A DNA stretch of 64,000 nucleotides from Acidimicrobiales bacterium (GCA_020628865.1 JAHDEJ010000013.1:62001-126000), one strand, 5' to 3'. Numbered from the stretch's first letter, positions 18,564-27,845 are shown. Numbers and translations: made by a program. The notes: a model not told the origin generated them from the letters alone.

Positions 18564-18881
18564 TCAGGGGGCGCGGTCGCCGGCTGATGCAGCTCGAAAG
18601 ACCCGAGTCAGGATGAATCCCACGCCGCCGAACACGGCCACTGCCAGAACGAGTTGCGCCCAGCCGCCGCGATCGCCTGCGTCTTCCGGCTTCGGGCCCG
18701 CTTCGGGCGACCCGATGATGCTGCCGAGCCCCGGCGGATCCTCACGTTCGACCTCGTCCAGGGGTTCGATCTGGGCGGCGGCTGGGGAGGCCGTGATCAC
18801 CGCAGCCGGAGCAAGGGCGGTGAACAGCAGAATGCTCGCACCGAGCAGCGCACGAAGTCGGGGGAGGGGCAACGCTCGCAT
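18564..18881 (-). CDS. Small secreted/membrane protein
   Basis: MRALPLPRLRALLGASILLFTALAPAAVITASPAAAQ signal peptide and C-terminal TM; start 18881 preferred to 19049. Confidence 0.6.
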   Translation of the reverse strand: MRALPLPRLRALLGASILLFTALAPAAVITASPAAAQIEPLDEVEREDPPGLGSIIGSPEAGPKPEDAGDRGGWAQLVLAVAVFGGVGFILTRVFRAASAGDRAP

Positions 18882-18907
18882 GCCGACGACGGTAGCGGGA
18901 GAAAAGC

Positions 18908-18945
18908 CCAGCCCGCTCCGAGGCGGGATTTTCGGAGCGGGCTGG
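18908..18945 (-). terminator. Strong hairpin with T-rich 3' flank on the minus strand
   Basis: Arms CCAGCCCGCTCCGA / TCGGAGCGGGCTGG (14 bp, perfect); minus strand continues GCTTTTCT. Confidence 0.65.
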
Positions 18946-19133
18946 ACACCTTGCGGGAGCCGCGCTCGTCCCGCATTGATCGACCGACATCCTTCCGGGA
19001 ACGTGCCCACGCGGCAATGGGCGGATCTTCCCAGAAGGCGACTGGGCAAGAATTCCGCAAAGGGCAGGGTTCAACAGCCGAAAGACGGCAATCGTCGGGC
19101 ACACTGCTCTGCGTGGATTTCTCGCACGATGTG

Positions 19134-19814
19134 ATGAGCAGCCCGTCCGTGCGGCGGGTGCTCGACAACCCCCGCCCGGCGTGGCGTGGGCGAATGCATC
19201 GATGGATGATCCCCGTCTCCGTGGTCTCGGGCATCGTGCTGATCGTGGTCGCCGAGGGTGGACTCGCTCGCTTCTCCGCCGTGCTGTTCGCGCTGGCAAA
19301 CCTCGGGCTCTATGCGATCAGCGCGACTGCGCACCACCGGGTGTGGTCGCCGGAGCGCCTGCACTTCCTCTTCCGGCTCGACCAGAGCATGATCATGGTG
19401 TTCATCGCCGCATGCACCGCCCCGATCGCACTCGTTGCCGTGGGCGGAACGGTCGGCTGGGTGCTCTTCCTCGGGATGGTCTTCGGAATGACGCTCGGGC
19501 TGACGACGATCTGGCTGCCCTTTCACCCGCCACGCGGGTTCACGAACGCCGTGTTCCTCACTCTGGCCTGGTGGCCGATCATCTTCTTCCTGCCATTGCA
19601 GCGTGGCCTCGGCGGCGGCGGGCTGGCGTTGTTGCTCGGCGGCGCCGGGCTCTACACGATCGGTGCCTTCATCGTCGGAAGCCAGCGACCGAACCCGAAT
19701 CCGCACGTGTTCGGCTACCACGAGATCTGGCACGTCTTCGTCATCGTGGCGAACGTCGTGCACTACGTGCTGTTCTGGCTGATCGTCACCGGACAGGCGC
19801 CGATCAACCTATGA
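19134..19814 (+). CDS. Hemolysin III / PAQR family membrane protein
   Basis: ISATAHHRVWSPERLHFLFRLDQSMIMVFIAACTAP and FGYHEIWHVFVI; TM-rich. Confidence 0.88.
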   Translation: MSSPSVRRVLDNPRPAWRGRMHRWMIPVSVVSGIVLIVVAEGGLARFSAVLFALANLGLYAISATAHHRVWSPERLHFLFRLDQSMIMVFIAACTAPIALVAVGGTVGWVLFLGMVFGMTLGLTTIWLPFHPPRGFTNAVFLTLAWWPIIFFLPLQRGLGGGGLALLLGGAGLYTIGAFIVGSQRPNPNPHVFGYHEIWHVFVIVANVVHYVLFWLIVTGQAPINL

Positions 19815-20518
19815 CGAACCCCGAGGCCACCGACGAGCTGCCGGTTGCGTTTCGGCGCGGCAACTCCATCGAAGGGGTGTTGCCGATTCTCGGCTACATG
19901 ATCGGCGACCAGGTCGGCTCTCGGCTCTTCGACGACCTGACCGGCGATCGCATCGCAATCGTGGCTATGACTCTCGCTGCCGGCTGGGCCGTCGTGCAGC
20001 GTCAGCGCCGGGGCCAACGCATCGGCTGGTGGATCCCCGGGGTCGCCGCCTACCTCCTCATCCGGGGCATCGCAGGGCTCATCTGGGGTGAGGACGTCTT
20101 CCTCGCAATGGGCATCGCTGTGAAGGTCGCGCTGGGCATCGCTGCGCTCGTGTCGGTGGCGATCGGCCGGCCGCTGGCCAAAGAGCTCTCGCCCATGCTC
20201 CTGCCGTTCCCCGAGCACGTACGAACCCACCGCCTGTTCCACGTGACCATGCGGAACCTCACGCTCAGCTACGCCGTGTACCAGCTCGTCACCGTGAGCT
20301 TCGAGATCTGGCTGCTCGGTTCGACCGAGTCGGGCACCGGATTCCTCATCATCCGGACACTGATCGGCACGGCATCCGGTTTCGTCGGCTTCATCCTGGC
20401 GATCTTCTACGCCGACCGGAAGATGCGGCCCATCCCCGGTTTCGACGGGATGCTGCCGATGCTCGAACGCATCGGTGAACTCATCGAAGCCGATCGAGCC
20501 GGCACCGACCCGACCTGA
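19811..20518 (+). CDS. DUF3159-like membrane protein
   Basis: ATG at 19811 overlaps previous stop; TM-rich 235 aa. Confidence 0.6.
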   Translation: MTNPEATDELPVAFRRGNSIEGVLPILGYMIGDQVGSRLFDDLTGDRIAIVAMTLAAGWAVVQRQRRGQRIGWWIPGVAAYLLIRGIAGLIWGEDVFLAMGIAVKVALGIAALVSVAIGRPLAKELSPMLLPFPEHVRTHRLFHVTMRNLTLSYAVYQLVTVSFEIWLLGSTESGTGFLIIRTLIGTASGFVGFILAIFYADRKMRPIPGFDGMLPMLERIGELIEADRAGTDPT

Positions 20519-20519
20519 C

Positions 20520-22166
20520 TCAGCGGCCGGTGAGCTCGTCCAGCCACGCCTCGGCCTGAGCGAGCCGGCGCTCCAGCTGGCTCGTCGTGGCCTCGGTGAT
20601 CCGGTGAACGCCGGAGCGGCGGTTCAGCTCGCCGTTGACCGCACGATGCTCCCAGCCGAGCTGCCGGGCGATGGCGAGCACCCGATCGGCGTTCTTCTCC
20701 CGCAGCTCCTTCTTCGACACGAAGCGGGAGCGCATTTCCGAGAGGGCATCAGCAGGAGACACGACCTCGCGTCCGGCCAGCGGGGGAGGCGGGGGCAGAT
20801 CGAAGGGGTGGCCGACGAGATCGGTGCTGGAGGAACGAAGCTCGGGCTCCTCGTTGTCGAGGCCGTCCGTCTCCCAGCTCTCGTCGAGCACGGTCGACGA
20901 AAGTGCGTTGAACAGCGACATCTGTTCGAGCTCGTCGAGGGCGGCGGGGTCGTTGGCTGGTGCCGCCGACTCCGGCCGCTGTTCGACCGAGTGACGCCGC
21001 TGCACCGCGATCGTTGCGGCATGGCCACGGAGACGATGATCGTCCGGGACGAAGAAGTAGGCGGGCTGCACATTGAGCCCGGGAGTCCACCGTGCGACTC
21101 GACCCACGGCCTGACGGAAGAACAGCGCAGTCGTGGTCGTCGTGGCGAAGACGGCGACACGAAGCCGGGGGATGTCGACGCCTTCGGAGATCATCCGGAC
21201 GGCCACGACCCATGGCTGGTTCGACGTGGCGAATGCGGCGATCTTGTCGCTGGCCTTCGGATCGTCCGAGAGGACGATCTCTGCTTTGCTGCCGGAGATG
21301 GTTTCGAGCTGGGACGCGATTTCGCGTGCGTGTTCGTGATCGATGGCGATGACGAGCCCGCCCGCTTCGGGATGCCCGGACCGGAGCTTCTCGAGCCGCT
21401 GGTTGGCCTTGCGAAGCACCGTGGGGAGCCAGTTGCCGTCCACATCGAGCGCGGTTCTGAGGCGGGCGCTCCAGTCGGCCCGGTCCACATCGTCGGAGAA
21501 CGTGGCTTCTTTCAGTGCGCCGCTGGCGTCCATCCACTCCATGTGACCGTCGAACCGGGGGAAGTAGACGGGGCGAACGACGCCGCCGTCCTCGAGCGCT
21601 TCGCCGTAGCCGTACTCGAAATCGCTGACCGCTTCGCCGTGATGACCCCACGTGTAGCGCACGAAGGGGATCGGGTTGTCGTCCGTACGGAACGGTGTGC
21701 CCGAGAGCAACAGACGGACCGATGCGGTTTCGAACGCCTGCTTGACGCCATCGCCCCACGCTCGGTCGCTGGCGGCGTGGTGCACCTCGTCGAGCACGAC
21801 GATGCCGCCCCGCACCAGTCGAGACAACGGTTCGCTGGCGGAGGCCGCCTGCGCATACGTGACGACGACACCGTGCATGTCGCTGGCTCGGCCGCTGTCG
21901 GGTTGCCAATCGGGATCGAGGTGCAGCCCGAATCGTGAGGCGGCTTCGGCCCACTGCTGCTTGAGATGGGCCGTCGGAACACAGATCGCGATCGGCCGGG
22001 CCACGCCACCGAGTTCTGCTCGGAGCGCCGCGAGCGCGAAGGTCGTCTTGCCTGCGCCCGGGCAGGCGACGGCGAGAAAATCGTCGCTGGGTCGGTCGGC
22101 GAAGGCAATCAGGGCATCCCGTTGCCATCGGCGGAGCGTCACGGTGGTCGACATCGGAGCGATCAA
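20520..22166 (-). CDS. DEAD/DEAH-box (SF2) helicase
   Basis: AVACPGAGKTTFALAAL, IVVLDEVHHAASD, LLLSGTPFRTD, motif VI-like FRQAVGRVARW. Confidence 0.87.
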   Translation of the reverse strand: MIAPMSTTVTLRRWQRDALIAFADRPSDDFLAVACPGAGKTTFALAALRAELGGVARPIAICVPTAHLKQQWAEAASRFGLHLDPDWQPDSGRASDMHGVVVTYAQAASASEPLSRLVRGGIVVLDEVHHAASDRAWGDGVKQAFETASVRLLLSGTPFRTDDNPIPFVRYTWGHHGEAVSDFEYGYGEALEDGGVVRPVYFPRFDGHMEWMDASGALKEATFSDDVDRADWSARLRTALDVDGNWLPTVLRKANQRLEKLRSGHPEAGGLVIAIDHEHAREIASQLETISGSKAEIVLSDDPKASDKIAAFATSNQPWVVAVRMISEGVDIPRLRVAVFATTTTTALFFRQAVGRVARWTPGLNVQPAYFFVPDDHRLRGHAATIAVQRRHSVEQRPESAAPANDPAALDELEQMSLFNALSSTVLDESWETDGLDNEEPELRSSSTDLVGHPFDLPPPPPLAGREVVSPADALSEMRSRFVSKKELREKNADRVLAIARQLGWEHRAVNGELNRRSGVHRITEATTSQLERRLAQAEAWLDELTGR

Positions 22167-22191
22167 ACTACCGTCGACTACCCTCCGTTTG

Positions 22192-22551
22192 GTGACAACG
22201 GACCTCTTTCACATCATCGCCGTGTCCGATTGGGACGCGGCGCTCGACAACGGCGTGCTCGAGCCTCCGTCGCTGGCCGCCGAGGGCTTCATCCACCTCT
22301 CGGCGCGCCACCAGATTCTCCGGCCGGCGAACCTGCTCTATCGGGGTCGCGCCGACCTGGTGTTGCTCCGGATCGATGCGGCGAAGCTCGACGCCGAACT
22401 GGTCTGGGAACCCGGTAGCCACGGCGAAGCCGAGGATTTCCCACACCTGTACGGAGCGCTCAACGTGGACGCCGTGCGCGGCACGATCAGCTTTCCCTGC
22501 GGGGACGATGGTGGGTTTGTGTTGCCCCCGGAGCTCTCCGGGGACGGCTGA
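22192..22551 (+). CDS. DUF952 domain protein
   Basis: GTG start; TTDLFHIIAVSDWDAALDNGVLEPPSLAAEGFIHLSARHQ...FPHLYGALNVDAV. Confidence 0.8.
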   Translation: MTTDLFHIIAVSDWDAALDNGVLEPPSLAAEGFIHLSARHQILRPANLLYRGRADLVLLRIDAAKLDAELVWEPGSHGEAEDFPHLYGALNVDAVRGTISFPCGDDGGFVLPPELSGDG

Positions 22552-22558
22552 CGGCTGC

Positions 22559-23491
22559 TCAGTCGTCGGCGGACGGGATCTCGATCTCCGCCACCTTGAG
22601 CTGTGCCAGAGCGGACTCGATGGCCGTACGGGCCGCTTCGAGGCTCGAACGCGATTCACGCTCGGCATCGACGAAGCCATTCATCGTTTCCTGGGCCTTG
22701 TTCATCGCTTCGCGGTTGTTCTTGGCCGCCGTGCGCTCTGCGTCGGCGATCGTCGATTCGGCCGTCGAGTTGGCGTTGACGATGGTCGCCTCCGCCTCCC
22801 GCTTGGCGCTTTCGAGCTTCTCGGCCGCGAGCTTGCGATCTGCGTCGGCGGCGACCTCGGTGTCACGCTGGTACGCGTCGGCCTCGGCGCGCTTGGTGGC
22901 CGCGTAGTCGTCGGCGCCCTTGCGGGTCTCGGCCGCGTAGGCCTCGGCCTCGGCGCGAATCTCGGCCGCACGCTGTTCGGTGCGTGTAACGAGTTCGGCG
23001 GCAGCGGTCTCGTGGGCGGCGCGGTCGCTCTCAATGTCCAGACGGACCTGGTCGATGAGCGTGCGGGCCTCGACCTCGGCGTCGGACCGGATCTTCAGCG
23101 CCGACTCCTGCGCCTGACGGAGCATGAGCGAAATCTCGTTGCCGACGCGGTCGAAGTTGTCCGACGACGTGATCGAGGCTGCCGGTACGACCGGCTCGGG
23201 AATCGGTTCGGGCGCTGCCTCGAACGTGATTGCCGGTTCGGGCTCCGGAATCGGTTCCGGTTCCGGTACCAGTGGTTCCGGCTCGGGAATCGGCTCGGGC
23301 TCGGGCACGAGCGAAATCGGTTCCGGCGTGGCGTCGACGACGAGGGCGTCGGTCGGCGCGTTGGTGGCGGTTGTGAAGTCGCTCAGTTGGCGGGCGACGT
23401 CATCGAGAAAACGATGGACTTCGCCGCGCTCGTAACCCTTCTTGACAATGCTGAAGGTCTTGTTGCGTACTTCATCAGGGCTGAGTGCCAT
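22559..23491 (-). CDS. DivIVA-domain protein with Pro-Glu repeat linker and coiled coil
   Basis: MALSPDEVRNKTFSIVKKGYERGEVHRFLDDVARQL; PEPEPIPEPEPLVPEPEPIPEPEP; long Ala/Glu coiled coil. Confidence 0.78.
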   Translation of the reverse strand: MALSPDEVRNKTFSIVKKGYERGEVHRFLDDVARQLSDFTTATNAPTDALVVDATPEPISLVPEPEPIPEPEPLVPEPEPIPEPEPAITFEAAPEPIPEPVVPAASITSSDNFDRVGNEISLMLRQAQESALKIRSDAEVEARTLIDQVRLDIESDRAAHETAAAELVTRTEQRAAEIRAEAEAYAAETRKGADDYAATKRAEADAYQRDTEVAADADRKLAAEKLESAKREAEATIVNANSTAESTIADAERTAAKNNREAMNKAQETMNGFVDAERESRSSLEAARTAIESALAQLKVAEIEIPSADD

Positions 23492-23659
23492 GGTGCGTGA
23501 GTCTCCTCGAGCCAACGGTCGTCTACCGTTCGGCGCAAACGTCCCCTTGTTTTAGTGCCGGAACCGGGTTCTGCGGTGCATCACGAACGTGATGTCACGT
23601 TCAGGGCGCTTCTGCGATCGTTTGCCACCCAGCGTGTCGATGGGAAGGGGGAGGCGCGG

Positions 23660-24442
23660 CTACGCCTCTTCGATCTCGTCGGGTCCGTCGGCCGTGGCGG
23701 CCGGCACGATCTGCATCCGGGCGTTCAGCAGGTCGGCGTTGGGAACCAACTCGACATCGTCGTCGACGGTCGTGATCTGGGTGCTCGTCGAGCCGATCGC
23801 GGCGATGACGCCGGTCACCGTGTCCGTCCGCACCGTGTCGCCCACGGCGACGATCTGGCGAAGCGCACGGCCGGCGGCGATCTGCTGCGCCACCGGATGT
23901 CCACCGAGGCCGGCCAGCAATGCGGCGGCCAGGCCGAGGCTGAAGAAGACCGATGCGACCGCAACGATGATGATCGTCGTGTCGATGCTGAGCTGGTTGG
24001 CGGCGATCACGATCGCAAAGCCGAGGACACCCCACTTCACGAGGGCGGGGACACGGTTGCGGACCTCAGGAGCCACATGGCCGAGCGATCGAGCGACGCC
24101 GGTCTCGGCGATCGACCCGACCACGTTGCCCAGAATCAGCATGATGGCGGCCGACAGTGCCTTCGGCATGAACGAGACGAGGTCGCGGCTCAGCTGGTCG
24201 AGCGCTTCCGAGTTCACCATGCCAAGCGCGATGACCAGGGCGACGATCAGGATCACGGAGAACGCCAGCGTGGAGAGCGCACCAACCGACGACCGCACGG
24301 CCTCGGGCCTGTTCTCACCGCTTGCGATCCGGCGGGTGATGGCAGCAGCGATGCTGCCGAGTGTGAGCCCAGCAATGATCACCAGCAACGCGATGAGCGC
24401 CGTTGCGTCGGTCCAGTTCAAACCATCATCTTGTGCAAGCAT
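23660..24442 (-). CDS. Mechanosensitive-channel-like (TM_helix type) membrane protein
   Basis: Repeated hydrophobic helices, MPKALSAAIMLILGNVVGSIAETGVARSLG, MscS-like beta segment VGDTVRTDTVTGVIAAIGSTSTQITTVDDDVELVPNADLL. Confidence 0.72.
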   Translation of the reverse strand: MLAQDDGLNWTDATALIALLVIIAGLTLGSIAAAITRRIASGENRPEAVRSSVGALSTLAFSVILIVALVIALGMVNSEALDQLSRDLVSFMPKALSAAIMLILGNVVGSIAETGVARSLGHVAPEVRNRVPALVKWGVLGFAIVIAANQLSIDTTIIIVAVASVFFSLGLAAALLAGLGGHPVAQQIAAGRALRQIVAVGDTVRTDTVTGVIAAIGSTSTQITTVDDDVELVPNADLLNARMQIVPAATADGPDEIEEA

Positions 24443-24502
24443 GCTGCGTCCTTCCCGCTGGAGCGGAACTGTAAGCGCCGGTCGGGGATCGGCGCCAAGC
24501 CA

Positions 24503-24823
24503 TCAGGCGGTGCGACCTCGGGGCTCGAACACGACCCGTCCGGTTTCGACACTCACACCGAGCAGTGAACTGAACAGCGCCATGTCTCGCCGATCCTGCA
24601 CTCGAGCAGCGATTCGGTCGTTGATCCGCTGTTCCAGATCGTCCGGCGGGGCGAGCAGCGACAGCAGCGCCGGCCTCAGGTCGGCCTCGGGGCTCTCGAG
24701 TCCTTCCAACGTGCGTGCACAACGCTCGCACGTGTCGACGTGCTCATCCAGCTCATCGGCTTCGCCGTCGAGCCACTGCAGCAGCTGGCGTTTGTTCGGG
24801 TGGCGTGCCATCAGGGCCTCCAT
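24503..24823 (-). CDS. Zinc-finger (ZAS) anti-sigma factor, soluble
   Basis: DEHVDTCERCARTLEGLE: HxxxCxxC motif; overlaps upstream ECF sigma gene; no obvious TM. Confidence 0.8.
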   Translation of the reverse strand: MEALMARHPNKRQLLQWLDGEADELDEHVDTCERCARTLEGLESPEADLRPALLSLLAPPDDLEQRINDRIAARVQDRRDMALFSSLLGVSVETGRVVFEPRGRTA

Positions 24824-25530
24824 CCTTCCAGCGCCGCCGCCAGGGTTCGGCGCGCCCGGAGCAATCGGGTTTTCACGGTGGGGAGCGGGACGTCGAGCGC
24901 CTCACTGATTTCGTCGTAGGCCATGCCCTCCACCTCTCGGAGGACGACGATCGACCGGGAGAGCTCGTCGAGGCTCTCCAGTGCCTCTTCGAAGGCGTTC
25001 ATCGACATGGTGTCGACGACCTTCTTCTCTGTGGTGATCAGCTGCTCGTGTTCCGGCAGGAGATCGGGGTCACGGTATTCTTCGCGGCGTCGGCGCAGCG
25101 TGGAGATCGCGGTGTTGTGCGTGATCCGCAGCAGCCAGGATCGCAGCGACGACTCACCGCGGAACGTGGGGAGCGCCTTCCAGGCCTTCAGGATTGCGTC
25201 TTGGGCAACGTCCTCGGCGAGCGCCGAATCCCGGACGACCGAGAACGCGACGCGGTACACGGCATCGAGATGCTCACGGACGAGCTCCTCGAGTTGCTCA
25301 GCAGGCGTTGGTTCGGTCATGTCGGGCGGCTCGTCCGTGGGGGTGGCGCGAACCGAAACCGTACTTCGCGACGGTCCTCGTCCAAAATTGATGGCGTCAA
25401 CCGGAACATCTCGCAGATCGATGACGTCTGCATTGGTTGCGCTTTCGGCCACATGCATGAGATAGAGACGGCGGAACCTCACGCAAAGTCGCGGAATTTC
25501 GGGGGAATTGCGGGCCAACAAGGGCGGCAC
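24811..25530 (-). CDS. ECF (sigma-70 family) RNA polymerase sigma factor
   Basis: VREHLDAVYRVAFSVVRDSALAEDVAQDAILKAWKALPTFRGESSLRSWLLRITHNTAISTLRRRR...VLREVEGMAYDEISEALDVPLPTVKTRLLRARRTL. Start uncertain. Confidence 0.92.
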   Translation of the reverse strand: MPPLLARNSPEIPRLCVRFRRLYLMHVAESATNADVIDLRDVPVDAINFGRGPSRSTVSVRATPTDEPPDMTEPTPAEQLEELVREHLDAVYRVAFSVVRDSALAEDVAQDAILKAWKALPTFRGESSLRSWLLRITHNTAISTLRRRREEYRDPDLLPEHEQLITTEKKVVDTMSMNAFEEALESLDELSRSIVVLREVEGMAYDEISEALDVPLPTVKTRLLRARRTLAAALEGWRP

Positions 25531-25617
25531 TAGAAATCTTCCGAAGTCTTCGCGACTAATGGCAGGGCCAGCGCGTCCTAGCCATGTCCCACGACAAGGA
25601 GTAGAGAGAGAAACAAA

Positions 25618-26277
25618 ATGGTTGACGACATCAGAGATTCATTTGCCGACATGATCGGTACCTTCATCGAGTTCGTACCGAGGATTGTCGGAGCTCTTTT
25701 GCTCCTTCTCATCGGTCGATTCGTGGCCAAGTTCGTAGCTGGCCTGTTCCATCGCCTGCTCAAGGCAATCAAGTTCGACTCCTGGGTCGACCGCAGCGGT
25801 CTCGGCGCCTACGTCGAGCGTGCCGGCTACCCGGATTCCGGATTCCTGCTTGCTCGCATCGTCGGCTGGATGATCATGCTGATCTTCGTGCAGATGGCCG
25901 TGCGTCAGCTCGGCATCGACTCGGTCAGCGAACTGGTCAACACCTTCATCGCATGGATCCCGAACGTGATCATCGCCATCATCCTGATCGTGATCACCGG
26001 AGCAGCTGCCAACTTCGCCAAGGACGTCCTTGCGCCGTCCCTCGCCAGCCAGAGCGCTGGTGGCCTGATCCTCAAGATCGTGAACGCTGCGATCTGGATC
26101 GTCGGTGGCATGATGGCCATTGATCAGCTCGGCTTCGGTGGCGACATCATCGACCAGCTGTGGACCGCCCTCACCTCCGGCCTCGCTGCGATCCTCGTGA
26201 TCAAGTTCGGCGTCGGTGGCATCTGGGCCGCCCGTGACCGCTTCTGGCCGAAGGTTTACGACGCAGTCGAGAACTGA
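25618..26277 (+). CDS. Conserved TM-helix (mechanosensitive-channel-like) membrane protein
   Basis: VPRIVGALLLLLIGRFVAKFVAGLFHRLL...; good upstream SD (aaggagtagagagagaaacaaaATG). Confidence 0.78.
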   Translation: MVDDIRDSFADMIGTFIEFVPRIVGALLLLLIGRFVAKFVAGLFHRLLKAIKFDSWVDRSGLGAYVERAGYPDSGFLLARIVGWMIMLIFVQMAVRQLGIDSVSELVNTFIAWIPNVIIAIILIVITGAAANFAKDVLAPSLASQSAGGLILKIVNAAIWIVGGMMAIDQLGFGGDIIDQLWTALTSGLAAILVIKFGVGGIWAARDRFWPKVYDAVEN

Positions 26278-26340
26278 GCTTCACGCCCCTTGTGTGGGCA
26301 CGACGATCAGCCACTGAGCTGATCTGAGAAGTCTGCAAGG

Positions 26341-26364
26341 AACCCAGGGCTCCGGCCCTGGGTT
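26341..26364. terminator. Hairpin downstream of 25618-26277
   Basis: AACCCAGGGC-TCCG-GCCCTGGGTT followed by CTTT. Confidence 0.8.
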
Positions 26365-26417
26365 CTTTGCGTTCCCGGGCTTCGCCCTCCAGGGCTCGTA
26401 TCCGGGCGCAGGGCGCC

Positions 26418-26449
26418 CTCGAACTCGCGCCTGCTGCGCAAGCGGCGCC
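26418..26449. repeat. Dispersed repeat core, copy 2 (intergenic)
   Basis: CTCGAACTCGCGCCTGCTGCGCAAGCGGCGCC; see 7117-7148. Confidence 0.7.
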
Positions 26450-26450
26450 C

Positions 26451-26483
26451 GCTCCGACCGGCGGAGCCGGATCGGAGCTTTTT
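26451..26483 (+). terminator. Second hairpin followed by T-tract
   Basis: GCTCCGACCGG-CGGAG-CCGGATCGGAGC (one bulge) followed by TTTTT. Confidence 0.75.
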
Positions 26484-26494
26484 GCGTTCCCGGG

Positions 26495-27214
26495 CTAAAG
26501 CTCGTCGATGCGTTTGAAGGCTTCGCCGAACTCGAAGGGATGGTTCGCTGCGTGGTCGCGCATCTGGGCGAGTTCGCGGTCGCGGAACGCGGCCGACTCG
26601 GTGTCCGGGTCGTCGGTGATGACCATCGTTGTCTCGAACTGGCTCTCGTGTGCCAGGAGGGCATGGACCTTGGGCTCGGTGAACCCGGTGACGTCCTCGA
26701 CGTGGTCGGGTTCCTCGGTCTCGAACAGCAGCAACGTGTCTGGACGGTGACGCTCCATCTCGAGCTCCGGAAAGAAAAAGGGATCGCGAGCAGCGACGAT
26801 GCCCTCAACGGCGAGGAACCCAGCGTTTCGGTGGTCGGGGTGGAGCCGCCAACGCTTCCACGGGTCGTGGCCGAGAACCACCGTCGGTCGGGTCGCTCGT
26901 ATCACCCGGGCGACCTCGCGGCGGATCGCAAGCTCGGCGGTGAGTTCGCCGTCGACCTGGTCGAGGAACCACACGGTTCCGGTCGCGCCGAGTCGGCGGG
27001 CGGCCTCGCGCTGTTCCTCCTTGCGGATGTCGACGAGCGCAACGGTGTCGGCGTTCTCGTCCCACGTCCCCTTGGAGCCGTCGGTGCACACGAGGTGATG
27101 GACTTCGCATCCGGCCGCCGACCACTTGGCCAGCGTCGCCCCGCATTCGAATTCGATGTCGTCGGGGTGGGCGGCGATGGCCAGCGCACGTTCGGGGATC
27201 GGCAGATCGGTCAT
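26495..27214 (-). CDS. PIG-L/LmbE family deacetylase
   Basis: ALAIAAHPDDIEFECGATLAKWSAAGCEVHHLVCTDGSKG; LHPDHRNAG. Confidence 0.9.
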   Translation of the reverse strand: MTDLPIPERALAIAAHPDDIEFECGATLAKWSAAGCEVHHLVCTDGSKGTWDENADTVALVDIRKEEQREAARRLGATGTVWFLDQVDGELTAELAIRREVARVIRATRPTVVLGHDPWKRWRLHPDHRNAGFLAVEGIVAARDPFFFPELEMERHRPDTLLLFETEEPDHVEDVTGFTEPKVHALLAHESQFETTMVITDDPDTESAAFRDRELAQMRDHAANHPFEFGEAFKRIDEL

Positions 27215-27822
27215 GGTGCCTCCGGTGGGGACGGGTCGAGGGACAGAAGATCTTCGGGATGGTCGACGTCGACGCCCAGATCGGTGTCGTGCACCACGGT
27301 CACCGCCAGACCGCTGGACTCGGCATTGCGATGGTGGTGTTCGAACGATCCGGGACCGTAGGCGAACTCGAAGTCGGCGTCGATGGGGAGCGACAGGACG
27401 TTCGTTCCGTCGCCGTGCAGGTCGGGAACGATGGCGATGCCCTCGATCGTCGCAAGCGGCCGAAGATCTCGGGCGTGCGGCAGGTCGGCGTGGGCGACGA
27501 TGATCCGCGTGTGCCCGAGCTGTCGTGCGTGCTCGCGGCCTTCTTCGACGGCGTTGTTGAGCCCGGGTCGTCGACCGGCGAGGGGCGTCGCTCCCAGCGC
27601 CTCCGCCCAGGGCCCGACCGCAGCGTCGTCATGGACGACCAGAACGGGTAGTCCGTTGGCGGCGCCGATCACGGTTCGGGCCATGCGTTCGATCAGTTCG
27701 GCCCGGTCGTCCTCGGACAGTGCGGTGCCGAGACGCTTCTTCCCACGATGCAGCGATCGCAACGGGACAATGACGATCGCTTCGGGGCTGTTGTCACGCC
27801 CGTCCGAGCGAGGGGATTGCAT
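27211..27822 (-). CDS. cofC: 2-phospho-L-lactate guanylyltransferase-like (F420 biosynthesis)
   Basis: IVIVPLRSLHRGKKRLGTALSEDDRAELIERMARTVI...VAHADLPHARDL...DGTNVLSLP...FAYGPGSFEHH. Confidence 0.85.
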   Translation of the reverse strand: MQSPRSDGRDNSPEAIVIVPLRSLHRGKKRLGTALSEDDRAELIERMARTVIGAANGLPVLVVHDDAAVGPWAEALGATPLAGRRPGLNNAVEEGREHARQLGHTRIIVAHADLPHARDLRPLATIEGIAIVPDLHGDGTNVLSLPIDADFEFAYGPGSFEHHHRNAESSGLAVTVVHDTDLGVDVDHPEDLLSLDPSPPEAP

Positions 27823-27845
27823 TCGGCGAGTCTAGGGTTCGCTCC

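Noticed and set aside
18564-19049. 161-aa long form of the small secreted protein
   Set aside because: The extra N-terminus runs through the hairpin-rich intergenic region; the signal peptide begins at the 18881 ATG.
18900-19133. Considered as SRP RNA, RNase P RNA, tmRNA or 6C RNA
   Set aside because: No diagnostic core motif of any of these could be matched by eye; needs an Rfam search.
20749-22128. 459-aa minus-strand ORF overlapping the SF2 helicase
   Set aside because: Frame-shifted Arg-rich reading of the same gene.
26281-26808. 175-aa minus-strand ORF across the terminator/repeat unit
   Set aside because: Out of frame with the PIG-L gene and made largely of the repeat element; probably not a gene.
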